From assembly GCF_008253865.1 (NCBI RefSeq), contig NZ_CP042331.1, positions 3,940,001-4,004,000 on the forward strand: 64,000 nucleotides of DNA, given 5' to 3'. Below, in pieces: positions 60,960 to 64,000 of the stretch (positions are counted from its first letter, which is position 1; the number at the start of each line of letters is the position of its first letter). Under the pieces are notes generated by a model, which saw only the letters and a program-made list of their open reading frames with translations, was not told where the DNA came from and made no database searches. Origin of the DNA: Bosea sp. F3-2. GTDB lineage: Bacteria > Pseudomonadota > Alphaproteobacteria > Rhizobiales > Beijerinckiaceae. Both the position numbers and the translations under genes were made by a program.

Positions 60960-63161
60960 CTAGCGCGGCAGCGGGCCGAAGGCAAAGAACTGGGTCTCGC
61001 CGGAGGAATCATCGACACCGTCATTATCGGTGACGACGAAGAGATGGCCGGCCTTGTCGACCGCCATGCCCTCGACCTTGTCGAGGCCATAGCCACCGGC
61101 CTTCATCAGATCGGGGGTCAGGTCGTGCAGCAGGGTCTTCGCGACGGTCGGGATCTCGGCTGCGCCGATGGCCACGGGCTTCAAGCCCTTCACCGAGAAG
61201 GTCTGGAGCGTCTTCACCGCCTTGGCACCGAGGCCATTGTCGCGCTCGATCACGGCAAAGCGGTCATCGCCGAGAGCAACCAGCTCCGAGAGGCCCATCC
61301 AGAAGCCCGCAGCCGGCTGGGACAGCGGGTAGTGCAGCACGCCCCATTCCTTGGTTGCCGGCTTGTAGGAGAGGATCTTGGTCTTGCCCTTCGGATCGTC
61401 CTTCCACTCGCGCTGGACGGCGATCCAGACGGTCTCCTCAGTGCCCGTGCCGGTCACAGCGACGCCCTCGAAACCGAAGCGGACAGCATGCTTCGCAAGC
61501 GCCTCCGGCAGGACGATCTCCTCCTCGACCTCGCCCTTGGCCGAGACGCGCAGGAGGATGTCTGCGAGCGGCGCGTCCTTCTTCTCGGGATTGCCCTCGG
61601 AAGCCAGCCAAAAGCCGCCGCCCTCGCGGGTCGCGATGCCTTCGAGATCATAGGAGGCGGGCTTGCCGTCCTTGGTCACGGTGAGCGCACCGGTGATGCG
61701 GGCGGGCTTCTGCGTCGCGTCGATCTGCAGGATGCGCGACGGCGCATAGGCGCTGTCGGTGATCGAGAAGAGCTTGCCGGGTGCCGTGCGGTCCGCGGCG
61801 AGGCCGGAGAGCGCGCCCCAGCCGATCGGCAGGCCGTTCTCGTTCTCGGACTGGATCGTCGGATAGGCGGCGGCCTGCTCGGCGCGGCGATAGATCGTCA
61901 CGGCCGAACGCGCACCACCCTTCTCGCCGACATCGGTTTCCGAGGCGGAAACGAAGAGGTCGCGCTGCGGGATGGCGAGCAGCCCTTCCGGGCCGATGCC
62001 GGTCGGAAGCGCCTGCAGATAGCGCGGCGCCTTGCCCGGGCCCTCGTCCTTGTAGACCAGCACCAGCGAGGCGCGCTCCAGCCCGACGAAGATCAGCCGA
62101 TCATTGCCGTAGGTCGCGACCTCGATGCCCTCGGGCTCGCTGCCCTTCGCACCCGAGCGCTTCTCGGGATAGTGGCCGAGGCACATGGCGAGGTGGTCGA
62201 CATCCGAGCCGGAATCGAACTCGACCGTGCCATCCTTGCGGAAGATCGAGAAGCCGCGCGAGCCGCCCTTCCAGTCGCCCTCATTGGCGGTGACGAAGCG
62301 GTCGTTGTCGAGCCAGCGCACGGCGTCCGGCTCGCGCGCGACGCCCTTCAGCTCCTCGGTCGGGCTGATCTTGCCGTCGCGGGTCTTGTCGATGTTCTTC
62401 AGATCGACGCTGCCGGCCGAGAAATGGGTCACCACCTTGCCGGTCTTCGAATCGACGATGACGAGATGGTTGTTCTCCTGCACCGTCACCACGACGAGGC
62501 CGTCCTGATTGACGTCGACGAATTCGGGCTCCGGATCGGTCGGCTCGACGGCGGCGAGGCCGGTCAAATCGACGACCTGGCGGGTGGCGCAGTCGATGGC
62601 GCCGTCCTTGATGCCGATCAGGGCGAGGTTGCCGGCGGGAAGCTGCGGCAGGGCGCCCTTGTTGAGCTTCTCGTCGCGCTCGTTCTCGATGGCGATCGCG
62701 ATCTTGCCCTTGTCCTTGGTCAGCGTCACCGAGTCGGGCTGGCCGCCGAGATCGCACTTTGCCACGACCTGCCTGGTCTTGAGGTCGACGGTGGCAAGAT
62801 GGCCGGCCGGCTCTTTGAAGTTGTCGCCGGAGGTGACAACGGCGACGAAGGCCTTGTCGCCGAGGATGGTCACGGAGGTGGATTCGCCTTCGAGCGGCAC
62901 GAAGCCGGCAGGCTTCGGGTTGGCCGGATCGGCGATGTCTATGATGCCGAGCGCCTTCTGCTCGGCATCGGTGTAGGCGAGCAGGGTGCCGTCGCCATTG
63001 GCCGCGATGATCTCGGAGACCGTCTTCTTCGCGGGATCGCGGTCGGCCGGCAGGTTTTGCGGCACGGAGAAGGTGGCGACCCGGTAGAACATTGGCTCCG
63101 CGCCGGCCGTGCCGGCGAGGAGGAGGGAGGCGAGAGCCGCGAGGACGAGAGGCTGGCGCAT
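60960..63161 (-). CDS. Secreted esterase/phytase-like beta-propeller protein
   Basis: This 733-residue exported protein has signal peptide MRQPLVLAALASLLLAGTAG with cleavage near residue 21. The first half matches choice-of-anchor-I-type propeller sequences: SVTLTKDKGKIAIAIENERD, VAREPDAVRWLDNDRFVTAN then EGDWKGGSRGFSIF. The second half has the esterase-like activity of phytase pattern (SYDLEGIATREGGGFWLASE, GFEGVAVTG, VEGMAVDKAGHLFVVTDNDG). It probably hydrolyses phosphate or carboxyl esters outside the cytoplasm. The start at 63161 begins the signal peptide. Confidence 0.83.
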   Translation of the reverse strand: MRQPLVLAALASLLLAGTAGAEPMFYRVATFSVPQNLPADRDPAKKTVSEIIAANGDGTLLAYTDAEQKALGIIDIADPANPKPAGFVPLEGESTSVTILGDKAFVAVVTSGDNFKEPAGHLATVDLKTRQVVAKCDLGGQPDSVTLTKDKGKIAIAIENERDEKLNKGALPQLPAGNLALIGIKDGAIDCATRQVVDLTGLAAVEPTDPEPEFVDVNQDGLVVVTVQENNHLVIVDSKTGKVVTHFSAGSVDLKNIDKTRDGKISPTEELKGVAREPDAVRWLDNDRFVTANEGDWKGGSRGFSIFRKDGTVEFDSGSDVDHLAMCLGHYPEKRSGAKGSEPEGIEVATYGNDRLIFVGLERASLVLVYKDEGPGKAPRYLQALPTGIGPEGLLAIPQRDLFVSASETDVGEKGGARSAVTIYRRAEQAAAYPTIQSENENGLPIGWGALSGLAADRTAPGKLFSITDSAYAPSRILQIDATQKPARITGALTVTKDGKPASYDLEGIATREGGGFWLASEGNPEKKDAPLADILLRVSAKGEVEEEIVLPEALAKHAVRFGFEGVAVTGTGTEETVWIAVQREWKDDPKGKTKILSYKPATKEWGVLHYPLSQPAAGFWMGLSELVALGDDRFAVIERDNGLGAKAVKTLQTFSVKGLKPVAIGAAEIPTVAKTLLHDLTPDLMKAGGYGLDKVEGMAVDKAGHLFVVTDNDGVDDSSGETQFFAFGPLPR

Positions 63162-63229
63162 GGAACGGACCCGCTGACGGAAAAGGATATCCGCGGCTAG
63201 AGAGCCCATGCGACAGCTGCGTGACAATC

Positions 63230-63664
63230 TCAGCGCAGGCTCGCCCCATCGGCATCGAGCGCCATGTCCGCCTGCGCTGGCGAACGCCGGAAGCCGATCA
63301 CTTCCAGCTCGGTGACAACGGCGACGGCCGCGGCCTGGGCGAGCACGAAGGCGATGCCGAGCCCGGTCGGCGTGAACCAGCCCATCAGCAGGATGGCGAT
63401 ACTGTCGACGATCCAGAGCAGGTTGACGCCGATAACGGCGTAGATGGCGAGGCGGGGCAGAACCCTGCGGCTGGCGAAGAAGCCGAGCAGCGCCGCGCAA
63501 GGCAGGAGCACGATGCCCGCGCCGCGCAGGAACGCCTCCGGCAAGCCAAACGGCGTAGCGAGCGGCCCGGCAGCCGTGGCGAGCAGCAGACCCATGCCGG
63601 CACAGGCGGCGGCATCGAGGGTAAGCGCATTGCGCAGCAGGGGCGAAGACTGGATAAGCGACAT
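63230..63664 (-). CDS. Small integral membrane protein (144 aa)
   Basis: The protein has four predicted membrane helices (around residues 15-35, 45-65, 70-92 and 98-120; for example LAIYAVIGVNLLWIVDSIAI) and a polar C-terminal tail. AAGGAGAA precedes the ATG at ideal spacing. It is divergent from an HTH regulator gene 130 bp away, which may control it. I recognise no named family; the fold recalls small four-helix DUF proteins. Confidence 0.75.
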   Translation of the reverse strand: MSLIQSSPLLRNALTLDAAACAGMGLLLATAAGPLATPFGLPEAFLRGAGIVLLPCAALLGFFASRRVLPRLAIYAVIGVNLLWIVDSIAILLMGWFTPTGLGIAFVLAQAAAVAVVTELEVIGFRRSPAQADMALDADGASLR

Positions 63665-63793
63665 GGCATTCTCCTTCCGGATCTTGGGCGGAAAGCCCGC
63701 TTCGATGCCGGGAATGCTGCCGGGTTCGGAACCGGGCGTCGATTAAGCGGGAGGTAATTGGAACGGCCCGCCGGGATCGCTAGCTTGCCCGCC

Positions 63794-64000
63794 ATGACCA
63801 CACATCACGCCCCCTCTTTCGGCATATTGCTGCGCGACTGGCGGCAGCTACGCCGCTTCAGCCAGCTCGATCTCGCGCTCGAGGCCGAGATCTCGCAGAA
63901 GCATCTGAGCTTCATCGAAAGCGGCCGCTCGCGCCCCAGCCGCGAGATGGTTCTGCTGCTCGCCGAGCACCTCACGGTGCCGCTGCGCGAGCGCAACGCC
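63794..64000 (+). CDS. XRE-type helix-turn-helix regulator, cut by window end
   Basis: The first 69 residues are visible. An HTH_XRE domain begins at about residue 10: LLRDWRQLRRFSQLDLAL, then AEISQKHLSFIESGRSRPS and MVLLLAEHLTVPLRERNA. This opening is typical of HTH proteins with a C-terminal MmyB-like ligand-binding domain; the rest lies beyond the window. It is divergent from the small membrane protein gene. Confidence 0.88.
   Translation, partial: MTTHHAPSFGILLRDWRQLRRFSQLDLALEAEISQKHLSFIESGRSRPSREMVLLLAEHLTVPLRERNA

Noticed and set aside
60918..63200. A 760-codon open frame on the + strand opposite the phytase-like gene
   Set aside because: It is the high-GC antisense shadow of a clear secreted protein. 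It has no domain pattern, and the opposite strand shows signal peptide and family motifs.

Overview
The window is a high-GC chromosomal segment of an alphaproteobacterium, most probably in the Hyphomicrobiales (Rhizobiales). Supporting genes are a FYDLN-acid protein next to aroA-cmk, a CP4-like class II EPSP synthase, a rhizobial-type AccD without its zinc ribbon, a complete Tad/Cpa pilus locus with CtrA-like boxes, and the extragenic palindromes typical of the order. Gene content and style resemble Bosea, but that genus call is a guess. I see no prophage, transposase, CRISPR array or conjugation gene.

Layout. 1-1548: sparsely coding, two small orphan genes and several inverted repeats. 1549-8358: an FAD monooxygenase (+), then a cupin and a five-gene LIV-type ABC importer (-). 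Nearly the same 17-bp sequence lies upstream of the monooxygenase and upstream of the importer, so they look like one regulon for uptake and hydroxylation of an organic acid, possibly aromatic. 8708-12460: an L,D-transpeptidase, small secreted or membrane proteins, phenylalanine hydroxylase, tRNA-Ala(GGC) and the FYDLN protein. 12943-26772: housekeeping genes (aroA-cmk, a DUF1194 protein, hrpB, trpA-accD-folC), an aldo/keto reductase, a second L,D-transpeptidase, an aldose epimerase divergent from a DgoK-type kinase, and a retropepsin-like protease. 26830-39046: the Tad pilus locus (two TadE-like minor pilins, a secretin-N-like protein, Flp pilin, CpaA-CpaF, TadB, TadC, convergent TadD). 39173-53755: an M17 aminopeptidase, a MarR regulator, an NlpC/P60 hydrolase, mutS divergent from an unusual chemoreceptor, a malic enzyme, a YbhN-like membrane protein, a tail-anchored unknown, a GST and a Bcr/CflA-type exporter. 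53894-57294: a cold-shock protein, an FAH-family hydrolase, a DapA-family lyase and a copper pair (DUF2946 protein, PCu(A)C chaperone). 57343-60795: a MetNIQ importer operon with an elaborate leader. 60960-64000: a large secreted phytase/esterase-like protein, a small membrane protein and a cut-off HTH regulator.

The most interesting region is the start of the metNIQ operon. A 22-residue leader peptide with an ideal ribosome binding site ends in three consecutive Cys codons (two of them TGT). It is followed by mutually exclusive base-pairing segments that abut the next ribosome binding site, then by two small uncharacterised genes running almost directly into metN. This looks like a cysteine-responsive attenuator driving a sulfur amino acid importer. 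A perfect 17-bp palindrome lies between this operon and the divergent copper genes.

Intergenic space carries at least four families of palindromic repeats: class A (GTCATYCCGG...CCGGRATGAC), class B (ending in GAACCGGTGTCCACTTCGCT), class C (A/T-cored hairpins near promoters) and class D (CTCCCC...GTGGGGAG). Coordinates and reading frames were worked out by eye. Family assignments rest on recognised motifs, without database searches.
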